Shown here piece after piece: positions 26,000 through 34,337 of a stretch of 64,000 nucleotides of DNA. Under the pieces are notes generated by a model. The model saw only the letters and a program-made list of their open reading frames with translations. It did not search any database and was not told the origin of the DNA. Position 1 is the stretch's first letter, and each line of letters starts with the position of its first letter. The translations under genes and the position numbers were made by a program. Origin of the DNA: Paludibacterium sp. (GTDB taxonomy: Bacteria; Pseudomonadota; Gammaproteobacteria; Burkholderiales; Chromobacteriaceae); assembly GCF_019232825.1 (NCBI RefSeq), contig NZ_JAFAND010000112.1, forward strand, positions 1-64,000. Direction: 5' to 3'.

Positions 26000-26905
26000 T
26001 TACTTGGAAGCGGTAGCCTTCTTGGCAACCTTGTGATGCTTCTTGGCAACAGCCTTCTTGGCCGGAGCGGAAGCGTCAGCTTGAGCCTTTTGAGCCGAAG
26101 CGGCAGCCTTCTTAGCTACCTTATGATGCTTCTTGGCAGCCTTCTTGGCCGGAGCGGAAGCGTCAGCGGCTTGAGCCTTTTGAGCCGAAGCGGCAGCCTT
26201 CTTAGCTACCTTGTGATGCTTCTTGGCAGCCTTCTTGGCCGGAGCGGAAGCGTCAGCGGCTTGAGCCTTCTGAGCCGAAGCGGCAGCCTTCTTAGCTACC
26301 TTGTGATGCTTCTTGGCAGCCTTCTTGGCCGGAGCGGAAGCGTCAGCGGCTTGCGCCTTTTGAGCCGAAGCGGCAGCCTTCTTAGCTACCTTGTGATGCT
26401 TCTTGGCAGCCTTCTTGGCCGGAGCGGAAGCGTCAGCGGCTTGAGCCTTCTGAGCCGAAGCGGCAGCCTTCTTAGCTACTTTGTGATGCTTCTTGGCAGC
26501 CTTCTTGGCCGGAGCGGAAGCGTCAGCGGCTTGAGCCTTCTGAGCCGAAGCGGCAGCCTTCTTCATAACGTGCTTCTTGGCAGCGTGCTTCTTGGCAGCC
26601 TTCTTGGCCGGTGCGGAAGCGTCGGCGGCTTGAGCCTTCTGAGCCGAAGCGGCAACCTTCTTAGCTACGTGCTTCTTGGCAGCGTGCTTCTTGGCAGCCT
26701 TCTTGGCCGGAGCGGAAGCGTCAGCGGCTTGCGCCTTTTGAGCCGAAGCTTCAACCTTCTTGGCTACGTGTTTTTTAGCAGCATGTTTTTTAACAACGTG
26801 ATGCTTGGCCGGAGCGGCAGCAGCGGCCGAAGCGTCAGCAGCGAAGCTGCTGGCGGAAACCAGGCCGAATGCAGCGGTCAGGATAAGCGCAGCGATCTTT
26901 TTCAT
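26000..26905 (-). CDS. Secreted Lys/Ala-rich tandem-repeat protein
   Basis: 301 residues. A clean signal peptide (MKKIAALILTAAFGLVSASS, cleavage after SFA) is followed by an extremely basic low-complexity region: eight units of the type ASAQKAQAADASAPAKKA joined by KKHHKVAKKA or KKHAAKKHVAKK linkers. The chemistry resembles the C-terminal tails of histone H1-like proteins, but the signal peptide sends it to the periplasm or beyond. A start at ATG 26905 is chosen because GGAG lies just upstream. Possible roles are binding of polyanions (DNA, LPS, heparin-like polymers) or histidine-mediated metal binding; these are guesses. Monocistronic with its own terminator. Confidence 0.85.
   Translation of the reverse strand: MKKIAALILTAAFGLVSASSFAADASAAAAAPAKHHVVKKHAAKKHVAKKVEASAQKAQAADASAPAKKAAKKHAAKKHVAKKVAASAQKAQAADASAPAKKAAKKHAAKKHVMKKAAASAQKAQAADASAPAKKAAKKHHKVAKKAAASAQKAQAADASAPAKKAAKKHHKVAKKAAASAQKAQAADASAPAKKAAKKHHKVAKKAAASAQKAQAADASAPAKKAAKKHHKVAKKAAASAQKAQAADASAPAKKAAKKHHKVAKKAAASAQKAQADASAPAKKAVAKKHHKVAKKATASK
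26020..26770 (-). repeat. Tandem 90-bp (and 99-bp) coding repeats
   Basis: Inside the Lys/Ala-rich gene, nearly identical units recur every 90 bases (for example CTTAGCTACCTTGTGATGCT at about 26201, 26291 and 26381), with a few 99-bp units at the N-terminal end of the protein. Sequence identity between adjacent units is close to complete, so copy number should change readily by slippage or recombination. Confidence 0.9.
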
Positions 26906-27042
26906 GAAAATCTCCACAATGGATGAAGTGTGACTCCTGAAGCACTGCAGTCAGCGCTTCTATAGTCGGTATCCTAGGCATGCCCCGTCTATCCGTCTGT
27001 GAGTGGTATGTAAGGTCATGTAACGACGTGTACATACTTTCT

Positions 27043-28362
27043 TTACACTTTCGGCTCATCCATCGTAGGTGCTTGTAGTTGCGTCACCAGCAGCTGATCA
27101 ACCTTGAAGTGATCGGTATCCACCACTTCGAACTTGTAGCCGCCGTACTCGACCACATCGGTGCGTTTGGGGATTTTGCGCAACATATACATCATGAAAC
27201 CGCCGATGGTCTCGTAATTGGCGTCATCGGGGAATTCATCGATATCCAGCGCGCGCGACACGTCCGTCAGCACGGTGCTGCCATCGATCAGCCACGACCG
27301 TTCATCCCGACGCAGGATCTGCTCTTCCTGCGTCTGGCTGACCAGATCGCCCATGACCGTGCTCATCACGTCGTTGAGCGTGATGATGCCGACGACCAGC
27401 GCGTATTCGTTCATCACCACCGCGAAATCCTCGCGGCCGGCCTTGAAGCGTTCCAGCAGCTCGGACAAGGTCAGCGAATCGGGAATCACCATCACCGTAT
27501 GGATCGGCAACTCCTTGCGCAACGAGATCGGCAGCCCCTTGAGCAGCCGCATCAGCACATCCTTGGAATCGACATAACCGACTACGCGGTCGACGGTTTC
27601 GTCGCATACCAGGAATTTGGAATGCGGCTGCGAGGCGATCTTCTCGCCAATTTCGTCCTCCGAGTCCTGCAGCGTGAAATACACGATACTTTCACGACTC
27701 GACATCGACGACGGCACGGTTCGGCTTTCCAGCTCGAACACGTTCTCGATCAGATGATGTTCCTGCCGTTGCAGCACCCCGGCTTCCGCGCCGGCATCCA
27801 TGATGGCGAAAATATCGTCGGAGGTGATTTCCTCGCTGCGCGCCGTCGGCAAATTGAACAATTTGCACAATTGGTTGGCGGTGCCATTGAAAAACCACAC
27901 CAGCGGACTAAATAGCGTCAACGAAAACAGCAGCGGCCCCACGATCACCACCGCGAATTTTTCCGGGTGAATCATCGCGGTGCGCTTGGGAATCAGGTCG
28001 GCGAAGATGATGAAAAACGTCGTTACGACCGCGAACGATAATACGAAGCTCACCGAGGCCAGCAAATCGCCGCGATAAAAGGCGCCGATCCAGTTTTCAA
28101 AAAACGGCGTCAGCGCCGACTCGCCCAAGATACCGCCCAGAATCGCCACGGCATTGAGACCGATCTGCACCACGGTAAAAAACTTGCCGGGCTTTTCCTG
28201 CAGCGACAATACTTTTTCCGCGCGCATATCCCCTTCATCCAGGATCTGCCGCAGCTTCATTTTACGGGATGCGGCCAACGCGATTTCCGAAACGGAAAAA
28301 AACGCGCTCACGCACATCAAAAGAAAAATGATCAATAAATGACTAGAGAGGCTCACAACCAT
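27043..28362 (-). CDS. CNNM/CBS-domain membrane protein (YtfL/PaeA-CorC family)
   Basis: 439 residues. An N-terminal DUF21 membrane domain with four helices (about 8-30, 60-80, 95-120, 130-155, containing SVSEIALAASRK), a pair of CBS domains (about 205-325, MNEYALVVGIITLNDVM) and a C-terminal CorC_HlyC domain (GGFMMYMLRKIP ... YKFEVVDTDHFKVDQLLV). Members of this family act in magnesium or cobalt efflux; E. coli PaeA (YtfL) exports cadaverine and putrescine. The ion or polyamine cannot be assigned here. Monocistronic and divergent from the HIT gene. Confidence 0.9.
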   Translation of the reverse strand: MVVSLSSHLLIIFLLMCVSAFFSVSEIALAASRKMKLRQILDEGDMRAEKVLSLQEKPGKFFTVVQIGLNAVAILGGILGESALTPFFENWIGAFYRGDLLASVSFVLSFAVVTTFFIIFADLIPKRTAMIHPEKFAVVIVGPLLFSLTLFSPLVWFFNGTANQLCKLFNLPTARSEEITSDDIFAIMDAGAEAGVLQRQEHHLIENVFELESRTVPSSMSSRESIVYFTLQDSEDEIGEKIASQPHSKFLVCDETVDRVVGYVDSKDVLMRLLKGLPISLRKELPIHTVMVIPDSLTLSELLERFKAGREDFAVVMNEYALVVGIITLNDVMSTVMGDLVSQTQEEQILRRDERSWLIDGSTVLTDVSRALDIDEFPDDANYETIGGFMMYMLRKIPKRTDVVEYGGYKFEVVDTDHFKVDQLLVTQLQAPTMDEPKV

Positions 28363-28484
28363 TTCCTTGCTCTAAATAGACGGCTTTGCCGTTAGCTTCC
28401 CGCATTTGCATTACATCCGTGCAATCCAATTCGATGCGAAAGCCTATGTTAGGATACATTAATTTCCTTGATGGTAATAACACG

Positions 28485-28886
28485 ATGGATTGCGAACTTT
28501 GCCAAGCGGAAGGCGAAACGCTGCTGTTTCGCGATGAAAAATTGCGGGTCATCCTGGCCAACGAGGCGGACTACCCCGGTTTTTGCCGCATCATTTGGCA
28601 TGATCACGTCAAAGAGATGTCGGATCTGAGCGATGCCGACCGCCAACACTTATTTGATTGGCTGATGCGCACCGAGTGCGCCGTGCGCGCGGTACTCGCC
28701 CCCGACAAGGTCAATCTGGCCTCGCTGGGCAACATGGTGCCGCATCTGCACTGGCACGTCATCCCCCGATTCGCCGACGACGCCCATTTCCCCGCGCCGA
28801 TCTGGGCGCCGGCGCGGCGCGACAGTCACCGCCAGGCGCCCGCCGATCTGGCGGCCCGGCTCAAAACGGCGCTTGCCGCGCACTAG
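28485..28886 (+). CDS. HIT-family nucleotide-binding hydrolase
   Basis: 133 residues with the histidine triad HLHWHVIPR near residue 90, the defining nucleotide-phosphate binding motif of HIT hydrolases. The N-terminus MDCELCQAEGETLLF carries a CxxC pair like many HIT proteins that bind zinc. Start at 28485 gives the usual family length; the reading frame is open further upstream to 28386 but without a good ribosome-binding site. Substrate unknown (adenosine phosphoramidate or dinucleotide polyphosphates are typical). Confidence 0.9.
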   Translation: MDCELCQAEGETLLFRDEKLRVILANEADYPGFCRIIWHDHVKEMSDLSDADRQHLFDWLMRTECAVRAVLAPDKVNLASLGNMVPHLHWHVIPRFADDAHFPAPIWAPARRDSHRQAPADLAARLKTALAAH

Positions 28887-28967
28887 GGCCCTCATCCCCG
28901 CCGGATGGCGGCTTGCCGTGCCGAGCCCGAGTGGATAGGCTGTTCTCGACAACCCAGGAGAATAGCC

Positions 28968-29807
28968 ATGTTTGACACCCTCATCCGCGCCGACGAACTG
29001 TTGGCCCGGCGAACGCCCGACTGGGTGATCCTCGACTGCCGCTTCAGCCTCGACGACCCGCAGGCGGGCGAAGCGGCATGGCGCCAGGGCCACCTGCCCG
29101 GCGCGCATTACCTCAATCTCGACTACCACCTCTCGGGCATCAAAAACGGTCAGAACGGGCGGCACCCGCTCCCCGACGGCCAGCGTCTGGCCGTCGACCT
29201 GGGCGCGTGCGGCATCGGTCCGGACACGCAGGTGGTCGCTTACGACGATGGCGCCGCCATGTATGCGGCGCGGGCCTGGTGGCTATTGCGCTGGCTGGGC
29301 CACGAGCGTGTGGCGGTGCTCGACGGCGGCTTGTCCGCCTGGCTTGCCGCCGGCGGCACAACCGACGGCGCCGACCCCGAGCGCCACACGCGCCGCTTTG
29401 TCATGCGCGCATCGCGCGCGCAGGCGGTCGATGTCGAGCAGGTGCAGAACAATCTGGCCGAGCCGCAATTTCGCGTGGTCGACGCGCGTGCGCCGGAGCG
29501 TTTCGCCGGCGTCGGCGAAACGCTCGATCCGGTCGGCGGCCATATCCCCGGCGCGCTCAACCGCTTCTTCCGCGACAATCTGACCGATCAGGGGCATTTC
29601 AAGGACGCCGCCGCGCTACGGCGCGAGTGGCTGGCGCTCCTGGGCCCCGCCGAGGATGGCACGGACATCGTGCATCAGTGCGGCTCGGGCGTCACCGCCT
29701 GCGTCAACCTGCTGGCCATGGAGGTGGCCGGCCTCCCCGGCAGCAGCCTCTATCCGGGCTCGTGGAGCGAATGGTGCGCCGACCCGGCACGGCCGGTCGC
29801 GCGTTAG
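28968..29807 (+). CDS. sseA: Thiosulfate/3-mercaptopyruvate sulfurtransferase (tandem rhodanese)
   Basis: 279 residues in two rhodanese domains. The first (about 1-130) lacks the catalytic Cys (the loop around LDGGLSAW is structural); the second has the active loop CGSGVTA, the sequence typical of mercaptopyruvate sulfurtransferase rather than thiosulfate rhodanese. GHLPGAHYLNLD and GHIPGALNRFF are the paired family motifs. CAGGAG precedes the ATG. Convergent with and overlapping by four bases the 3' end of a hydrolase gene. Confidence 0.93.
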   Translation: MFDTLIRADELLARRTPDWVILDCRFSLDDPQAGEAAWRQGHLPGAHYLNLDYHLSGIKNGQNGRHPLPDGQRLAVDLGACGIGPDTQVVAYDDGAAMYAARAWWLLRWLGHERVAVLDGGLSAWLAAGGTTDGADPERHTRRFVMRASRAQAVDVEQVQNNLAEPQFRVVDARAPERFAGVGETLDPVGGHIPGALNRFFRDNLTDQGHFKDAAALRREWLALLGPAEDGTDIVHQCGSGVTACVNLLAMEVAGLPGSSLYPGSWSEWCADPARPVAR

Positions 29808-30364
29808 TCGCCCAAGATCAAACGCTGCAATAGCCGCTGCCCCGCTTCCCATTGCCCGAGCCGGCTATCGGCGTTGATATGGCCGGCAGGCCCAATGTCG
29901 ACGAACGAGGCGCCCCAGCGGTCGGACAGCGTTTGTGCGCACTCGATGGCGCAATAGGGGTCGTTGCTGCTGGCCACGACGATCGCCGGAAATGGCAAGC
30001 GCCAGTCCGGCTCGTCGCCGAAGCCTTCGGCCGGCACATCGGCGGCAAACGCCGCGCCGCGCACATCCGGCGGCGCCACCAACAAAGCGCCTTTGACGCG
30101 CCGCTGCGCGCTAAGGCTCAACGATGCCGCCCAATGCGCCACCGTGCTGCAGCCGAGGCTGTGCGCCGCCAGCACGACGTCGTCGTCGGCTTGCGCCACG
30201 GTCTCGGCGAGCGCGCGCACCCAATCGGCACGGCGAGGATGCATCCAATCATGCTGTTCGACGCGCAGGCAGCCGGGAAAGGTCTTTTCCCACAAGGTTT
30301 GCCAATGCAACGGCCCGGAGTCCTGCCAGCCCGGCACAATCACCAATGCCACCATGTCGCTCAC
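29804..30364 (-). CDS. RBBP9/YdeN-type alpha/beta hydrolase
   Basis: 186 residues. VPGWQDSGPLHWQTLWE near the N-terminus and the nucleophile elbow AAHSLGCS are typical of the RBBP9/YdeN serine hydrolase family; the late DP (SSNDPYC) and GHINADS supply the Asp and His of the triad. The start codon overlaps the stop of the exonuclease III gene by four bases, so it is coupled to that gene. A second in-frame ATG lies nine bases downstream. Substrate unknown. Confidence 0.9.
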   Translation of the reverse strand: MSDMVALVIVPGWQDSGPLHWQTLWEKTFPGCLRVEQHDWMHPRRADWVRALAETVAQADDDVVLAAHSLGCSTVAHWAASLSLSAQRRVKGALLVAPPDVRGAAFAADVPAEGFGDEPDWRLPFPAIVVASSNDPYCAIECAQTLSDRWGASFVDIGPAGHINADSRLGQWEAGQRLLQRLILGD

Positions 30365-31143
30365 CGCCAGTCCGGGTGGTCGTAATCAACGATCAGCGGC
30401 GCGTGATCGGAGAATTTTTCCTCCTTGTAGACGGCGGCGCGCACCGCGCCGGCGGCGATGCCCGGCGTGGCCAGCTGATAATCGATGCGCCAGCCGACAT
30501 CCTTGGCGTACGCTTGTCCGCGGTTGCTCCACCAGGTATAGCCGGGCGCCTCCGGATACAGCGTGCGCCAGGTATCGACCCAACCGACGCGCTGGAACAA
30601 GTCGCCGATCCAAGCGCGTTCCTCTGGCAAGAAACCCGAATTCTTCACATTGCCCTTCCAGTTTTTCAGGTCGATCTCGCGATGCGCGATGTTCCAGTCG
30701 CCGCACAGCACCATTTCGCGCCCTTCGGCATGGAGCGCCTCGAGAATCGGCAAAAAACGTTTCATGAAAGCGAATTTCACCAGCTGCCGCTCCTCGCTGC
30801 TGGAGCCCGAGGGCAGATAGAGGGAAACCACGCTCACATTGCCGAAGTCGGCGCGCAGATAGCGCCCCTCGGCATCGATGTCGGCGATGCCCAATCCTTC
30901 GACCACCCGGTCCGGCGCGCGCCGGCAATACAAGCCGACACCGCTGTAGCCTTTCTTTTCCGCCGGATGGAAAAACCCGTGATAGCCATCGGGCGCTTGC
31001 ATGTGCGGCGCCAGATCGGGCAATTGCGCCTTCAGCTCCTGCACGCAAACGACATCGGCGCCGCTTTGCGCCATCCAGGTGAAAAACCCTTTTTTATCCG
31101 CTGAGCGGATGCCATTGAGGTTGGCGGAAACGATTCGAAGCAC
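30361..31143 (-). CDS. xth: Exodeoxyribonuclease III (AP endonuclease family)
   Basis: 260 residues. Endonuclease/exonuclease/phosphatase fold with RIVSANLNGIRSADKKG, QELKAQ, GDWNIAH and SDHAPLIVDYD, the metal and catalytic residues of ExoIII/Neisseria NExo-type enzymes, which cut 5' of abasic sites in base-excision repair. GTG at 31143 is preferred because GGGAGAG precedes it and the homologous region begins there. Divergent from pyrE, an arrangement common in beta-proteobacteria. Confidence 0.94.
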   Translation of the reverse strand: MLRIVSANLNGIRSADKKGFFTWMAQSGADVVCVQELKAQLPDLAPHMQAPDGYHGFFHPAEKKGYSGVGLYCRRAPDRVVEGLGIADIDAEGRYLRADFGNVSVVSLYLPSGSSSEERQLVKFAFMKRFLPILEALHAEGREMVLCGDWNIAHREIDLKNWKGNVKNSGFLPEERAWIGDLFQRVGWVDTWRTLYPEAPGYTWWSNRGQAYAKDVGWRIDYQLATPGIAAGAVRAAVYKEEKFSDHAPLIVDYDHPDWR

Positions 31144-31210
31144 GCGGCTCTCCCATGGTATGCTTGCCGGCATCAAACGCACGATGCGGACAGTTTTTTC
31201 GAGGTTATAG

Positions 31211-31852
31211 ATGAGTAATTTCCGTCACGATTTTATTCGATTTTCCCTGGACAAGCAGGTACTGCGTTTCGGTTCCTTCACGACCAAGGCCGGCCGCCAG
31301 TCGCCGTACTTCTTCAACGCCGGTCTGTTCAACGACGGTCTGTCGACATTGACGCTGTCGCGCTTCTACGCCCAGGCCATCGAAGAGAGCGGCATCGGCT
31401 TCGATATGCTGTTCGGCCCGGCCTACAAGGGCATCATCCTGGCCTCGGCCACGGCCATGGCCCTGGCGGAGCGCGGCCGGAACCTGCCGTTCGCCTACAA
31501 CCGCAAGGAAGCCAAGGACCATGGCGAAGGCGGCACGCTCGTCGGCGCGCCGCTGGCCGGCAAGGTGCTGATCATCGACGATGTGATATCGGCCGGCACT
31601 TCGGTGCGCGAATCGGTCCAGCTGATCCGCGCAGCCGGCGCCGAGCCGGCCGGGGTGGCCATCGCGCTCGACCGCATGGAGCGCGGCCAAGGCGAGCTGT
31701 CGGCCGTGCAGGAGGTCAGCCGCGACTTCGGCCTGCCGGTGGTGGCCATCGCCACGCTGGAGGATATGCTCGGCTATCTACAGCAAAGTCCCGAGCTGCA
31801 ATCGCACCTTGAGGCCGTACGCGCCTATCGGCAACAGTACGGCGTGCGCTGA
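31211..31852 (+). CDS. pyrE: Orotate phosphoribosyltransferase PyrE
   Basis: Adds PRPP to orotate in UMP synthesis. 213 residues with [40 protein letters not shown] and the PRPP-binding loop [18 protein letters not shown] precedes the ATG. Divergent from xth across a 67-base promoter gap, and followed by a strong terminator. Confidence 0.97.
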   Translation: MSNFRHDFIRFSLDKQVLRFGSFTTKAGRQSPYFFNAGLFNDGLSTLTLSRFYAQAIEESGIGFDMLFGPAYKGIILASATAMALAERGRNLPFAYNRKEAKDHGEGGTLVGAPLAGKVLIIDDVISAGTSVRESVQLIRAAGAEPAGVAIALDRMERGQGELSAVQEVSRDFGLPVVAIATLEDMLGYLQQSPELQSHLEAVRAYRQQYGVR

Positions 31853-31869
31853 GCGCGTCTGCAACACAA

Positions 31870-31904
31870 ACAAAAAGCCGGCAATGACCCTGCCGGCTTT
31901 TTGT
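31870..31904. terminator. Terminator after pyrE
   Basis: ACAAAAAGCCGGCA and TGCCGGCTTTTTGT form a perfect 14-bp stem around loop ATGACCC. T runs on both strands suggest it also stops the convergent minus-strand gene. Confidence 0.93.
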
Positions 31905-31918
31905 TTGTCGGGCGCTTA

Positions 31919-31941
31919 GGGCCCTCTGATTCAGAGGGCCC
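31919..31941. other. Perfect palindrome GGGCCCTCTGA/TCAGAGGGCCC
   Basis: Eleven-base arms around a single T, located between pyrE and the coiled-coil protein gene. No T tract follows, so it is not a standard terminator; it may stabilise a 3' end or be a small repeat. Confidence 0.6.
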
Positions 31942-31946
31942 CTCAC

Positions 31947-32270
31947 TTACTGCCCGCTGTCTTTTCGCTTCCATGCGGCGCTTAGCGCCGAACTCAGCTG
32001 ATCCATCGTCTGCTTGGCCGATTGCTCCGCCGATTGCGCGGCGGCAAGTTCGGCATTACTGCGCTCGGCGGCGGCCTGCGCATCCTGCAAACGTTGATCG
32101 GCCAGTTTTTTGTTGGCTTCCGCCTGAACCCGCCGGTTGGTGGCCTGGGTCATCTGGGCGTCACCCTGCTGATAGGCCATCTGCGCCGCCAGCAATTGTT
32201 CGTCCACGGTCTGCGCAGCGGCCACCACCGCGGCCAGCGACAACAGCAGCCCCAAAGCCATGTTTTTCAT
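31947..32270 (-). CDS. Small secreted coiled-coil protein, function unknown
   Basis: 107 residues: signal peptide (KNMALGLLLSLAAVVAAA, cleavage near AAAQ), then an almost uninterrupted Ala/Gln/Glu-rich helix from about residue 25 to 100 with coiled-coil heptads (NKKLADQRLQDAQAAAERS). Not a recognised family; it resembles small periplasmic helical proteins such as Lpp-like or DUF-type stress proteins, but it has no lipobox. Its own promoter is visible at 32305-32333. Confidence 0.75.
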   Translation of the reverse strand: MKNMALGLLLSLAAVVAAAQTVDEQLLAAQMAYQQGDAQMTQATNRRVQAEANKKLADQRLQDAQAAAERSNAELAAAQSAEQSAKQTMDQLSSALSAAWKRKDSGQ

Positions 32271-32304
32271 GCGAGGACTCCATCCAGTTACGTTTCACGA
32301 TTGA

Positions 32305-32333
32305 ATTATGCGTCACGGCCGTGGTCCAGACAA
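32305..32333 (-). promoter_or_regulatory. Candidate promoter of the coiled-coil protein gene
   Basis: On the minus strand TTGTCT (32328-32333), 17 bases, then CATAAT (32305-32310). Four and five of six consensus matches. The start would be about 25 bases before the ATG. Confidence 0.5.
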
Positions 32334-32429
32334 TTGCCCACGCCAACGGCAATGACACTAAGGCCCCTCTGATATGCCATTGCGTTATTTTGCAACGACG
32401 ATTGCCGTCATTAGACATTGGAAAGCGTC

Positions 32430-33515
32430 ATGAGTGCTCGCACCCATCCCCTCCCGCTGTGGACACGGCTCGCCCCCTTTGCCGGCTGGCTGCTGCTGGC
32501 CGGTCAGTACGCCGGCCTCGGCCGCGCCTGGCAAGGTTTGCTGCTTGCCGGCTTGCTCGTCGGCGTACTGGCTGCCGTCCATCACGCGGAAGTCGTGGCC
32601 CACCGTGTCGGCGAGCCATTCGGTACGCTGGTGCTGGCCGGCGCCATCACCGCCATCGAGGTCGCGCTCATCGTCACGCTGATGCTCAGCGGCGGCAGCG
32701 CCGCATCGATGCTCGCGCGCGACACCCTCTTCGCCACGGTGATGATCATCCTCAACGGTATCGTCGGCCTGTGCCTGCTGGCCGGCGGCCAGCGCTTCGG
32801 CGAACAGCGCTTCAGCCTGATGGGCGCCAGCGCCGCGCTCTCGACGCTGGCGGCGATCGTCTCGCTGACGCTGATTCTGCCCAACTACACCACCACGGTG
32901 TCCGGTCCGCTCTACAACCCCCGTCAGCTGGCGTTTGTCGCCGTGGCATCGGTCACGTTGTACGCGGCATTCGTTTTCGTCCAGACCGTGCGTCACCGCG
33001 ATTACTTTCTGCCGGAGATCGGGGAGGCCAACGAAAGTCTGCACGCACCTCCGCCATCCTGGCGCGTGGCGTTGATCAGCCTCGCCTGTTTGATCGTGGG
33101 TCTGGGGGCGGTCGTGCTGCTGGCCAAGGCCATTTCCCCGCTGATCGAATCGGGGGTGGCCGCCATCGGCGCGCCGCGGGCATTGGTCGGCGTGATCATC
33201 GCCGTCATTGTGCTGCTGCCGGAAGGATTGGCGGCATTACGCGCCGCCCGGGCCAATCGCCTGCAGACCAGCCTGAATCTGGCGTTGGGCTCGGCGTTGG
33301 CCAGCATCGGCCTATCGATTCCGGCAGTGGCCCTCGTATCGATCGCCCGCGGCTGGCCGCTGACACTGGGGATCGATGCCAAATCGACGGTGCTGCTCCT
33401 GCTATCGTTCCTGATCGCCACGCTGACGCTGGGCAACGGCCGCACCACCATCCTGCAGGGCATGGTGCACTTGGTGCTGTTCGCCACCTATTTGTTCTTG
33501 ACCGTGATTCCCTGA
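32430..33515 (+). CDS. chaA: ChaA-type calcium(sodium, potassium)/proton antiporter
   Basis: About 361 residues with 11 or so hydrophobic helices. The two alpha-repeat regions, AGAITAIEVALIVTLML and VGVIIAVIVLLPEGLAALRAARANRLQTSLN, match the Na/Ca exchanger superfamily and ChaA in particular. Extrudes cations against a proton gradient, at high pH or salinity. ATG 32430 is chosen over an in-frame codon at 32418 because GGAAAG lies before it. Monocistronic with an intrinsic terminator. Confidence 0.9.
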   Translation: MSARTHPLPLWTRLAPFAGWLLLAGQYAGLGRAWQGLLLAGLLVGVLAAVHHAEVVAHRVGEPFGTLVLAGAITAIEVALIVTLMLSGGSAASMLARDTLFATVMIILNGIVGLCLLAGGQRFGEQRFSLMGASAALSTLAAIVSLTLILPNYTTTVSGPLYNPRQLAFVAVASVTLYAAFVFVQTVRHRDYFLPEIGEANESLHAPPPSWRVALISLACLIVGLGAVVLLAKAISPLIESGVAAIGAPRALVGVIIAVIVLLPEGLAALRAARANRLQTSLNLALGSALASIGLSIPAVALVSIARGWPLTLGIDAKSTVLLLLSFLIATLTLGNGRTTILQGMVHLVLFATYLFLTVIP

Positions 33516-33526
33516 CGAGAGAAACG

Positions 33527-33556
33527 AAAAAGCCCAGACGGTTGTCTGGGCTTTTT
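33527..33556 (+). terminator. Terminator after chaA
   Basis: AAAAAGCCCAGAC, loop GGTT, GTCTGGGCTTTTT: a perfect 13-bp stem with T run, seven bases before the tRNA-Lys cluster, so it probably also ends the minus-strand tRNA transcript. Confidence 0.93.
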
Positions 33557-33562
33557 ACAAAT

Positions 33563-33638
33563 TGGTGGGTCGTGAAAGGCTCGAACTTTCGACCTACGGA
33601 TTAAGAGTCCGCTGCTCTACCAACTGAGCTAACGACCC
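33563..33638 (-). tRNA. tRNA-Lys (CTT anticodon), copy 1
   Basis: 76 nt including encoded CCA. Acceptor GGGTCGT/ACGACCC, anticodon loop CTCTTAA giving CTT, T-loop GTTCGAGCC. Identical over all 76 bases to the copy at 33712-33787. Confidence 0.96.
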
Positions 33639-33711
33639 GGCATTACTGCGAGGACAGACTTTAACAGATCGTCGTATCCAATGCAACTGAGCCGGCTGGC
33701 TGCCTGAAGGA

Positions 33712-33787
33712 TGGTGGGTCGTGAAAGGCTCGAACTTTCGACCTACGGATTAAGAGTCCGCTGCTCTACCAACTGAGCTAACGACCC
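33712..33787 (-). tRNA. tRNA-Lys (CTT anticodon), copy 2
   Basis: Same 76-base sequence as copy 1, 73 bases away, with CCA encoded. The identity points to a recent tandem duplication or gene conversion. Confidence 0.96.
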
Positions 33788-33810
33788 CCTTCTGGTACTA
33801 CAAGCCGCTC

Positions 33811-33886
33811 TGGTGGGTCGTGCAAGATTCGAACTTGCGACCAACGGATTAAAAGTCCGCTGCTCTACCAGCTGAGCTAACGACCC
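33811..33886 (-). tRNA. tRNA-Lys (TTT anticodon)
   Basis: 76 nt with anticodon loop CTTTTAA giving TTT, T-loop GTTCGAATC and encoded CCA. First gene of the three-tRNA transcript; differs from the CTT copies mainly in the T-arm and D-loop. Confidence 0.96.
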
Positions 33887-33899
33887 CCGAGAGACCGCA

Positions 33900-33928
33900 A
33901 CTATAATGAGGGGTTTTTCGGATGTCAA
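33900..33928 (-). promoter_or_regulatory. Strong sigma-70 promoter of the tRNA-Lys cluster
   Basis: On the minus strand a perfect TTGACA (33923-33928), 17 bases, then TATAGT (33900-33905). The predicted start is about seven bases before the first tRNA. Confidence 0.85.
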
Positions 33929-33998
33929 CGATTTTTTCCTAAAACCCCACGCCGGATGGCTTTTCGCCGCTCGCGGCACCCTCCAGCGCAACGCGGAA

Positions 33999-34322
33999 CT
34001 ACTCGCTTGAAAAAACCTGTTCGGCGACCCATGTTAAGTATTCAGGCAAGCCGGCGGCAATGTCGCAAGCGATGATTTCCGGCACCTGATACGGGTGCAA
34101 CGCCCGCAGCCGCTGTTCGAGCTGCGGATAGGCATCGGCGGTCGTCTTGATGAGCAGAGGCACTTCTTCGGCCTTTTCGATCCGCCCCTGCCAGCGGTAG
34201 ACCGACTGGCATGGCGCCAAGACGTTGACGCAGGCGGCCAGTTGCGCCGCCACCAGTTGCTCGGCAATGCGATCGGCAACCGCGCGGTCGGGCACATTGC
34301 AAAACACCAATAACGCTTTCAT
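33999..34322 (-). CDS. cutA: Divalent-cation tolerance protein CutA
   Basis: 107 residues, trimeric ferredoxin-like fold. CutA signatures: ACVNVLAPCQSVYRWQG, EEVPLLIKT and HPYQVPEI. Linked to copper tolerance in E. coli, though its precise role is unsettled. ATG 34322 gives the standard N-terminus MKALLVFCNVPD; GGAG lies nine bases upstream. Divergent from fxsA with only a 15-base gap. Confidence 0.94.
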   Translation of the reverse strand: MKALLVFCNVPDRAVADRIAEQLVAAQLAACVNVLAPCQSVYRWQGRIEKAEEVPLLIKTTADAYPQLEQRLRALHPYQVPEIIACDIAAGLPEYLTWVAEQVFSSE

Positions 34323-34337
34323 GGCAAACACTCCATC

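Noticed and set aside
26020-26770. Regular 90-base repeats resembling a CRISPR array
   Set aside because: Units are contiguous and entirely coding, without unique spacers, and no cas genes are nearby.
26033-26926. A Leu/Ser/Gly repeat protein on the plus strand, opposite the Lys/Ala repeat gene
   Set aside because: Periodic DNA gives a periodic antisense frame. The minus-strand product has a signal peptide, a ribosome-binding site and a terminator; the plus-strand one has none.
33563-33886. tRNA-Lys cluster as an attachment site of an integrated element
   Set aside because: No integrase, no partial tRNA repeat further away and normal core genes on both sides.
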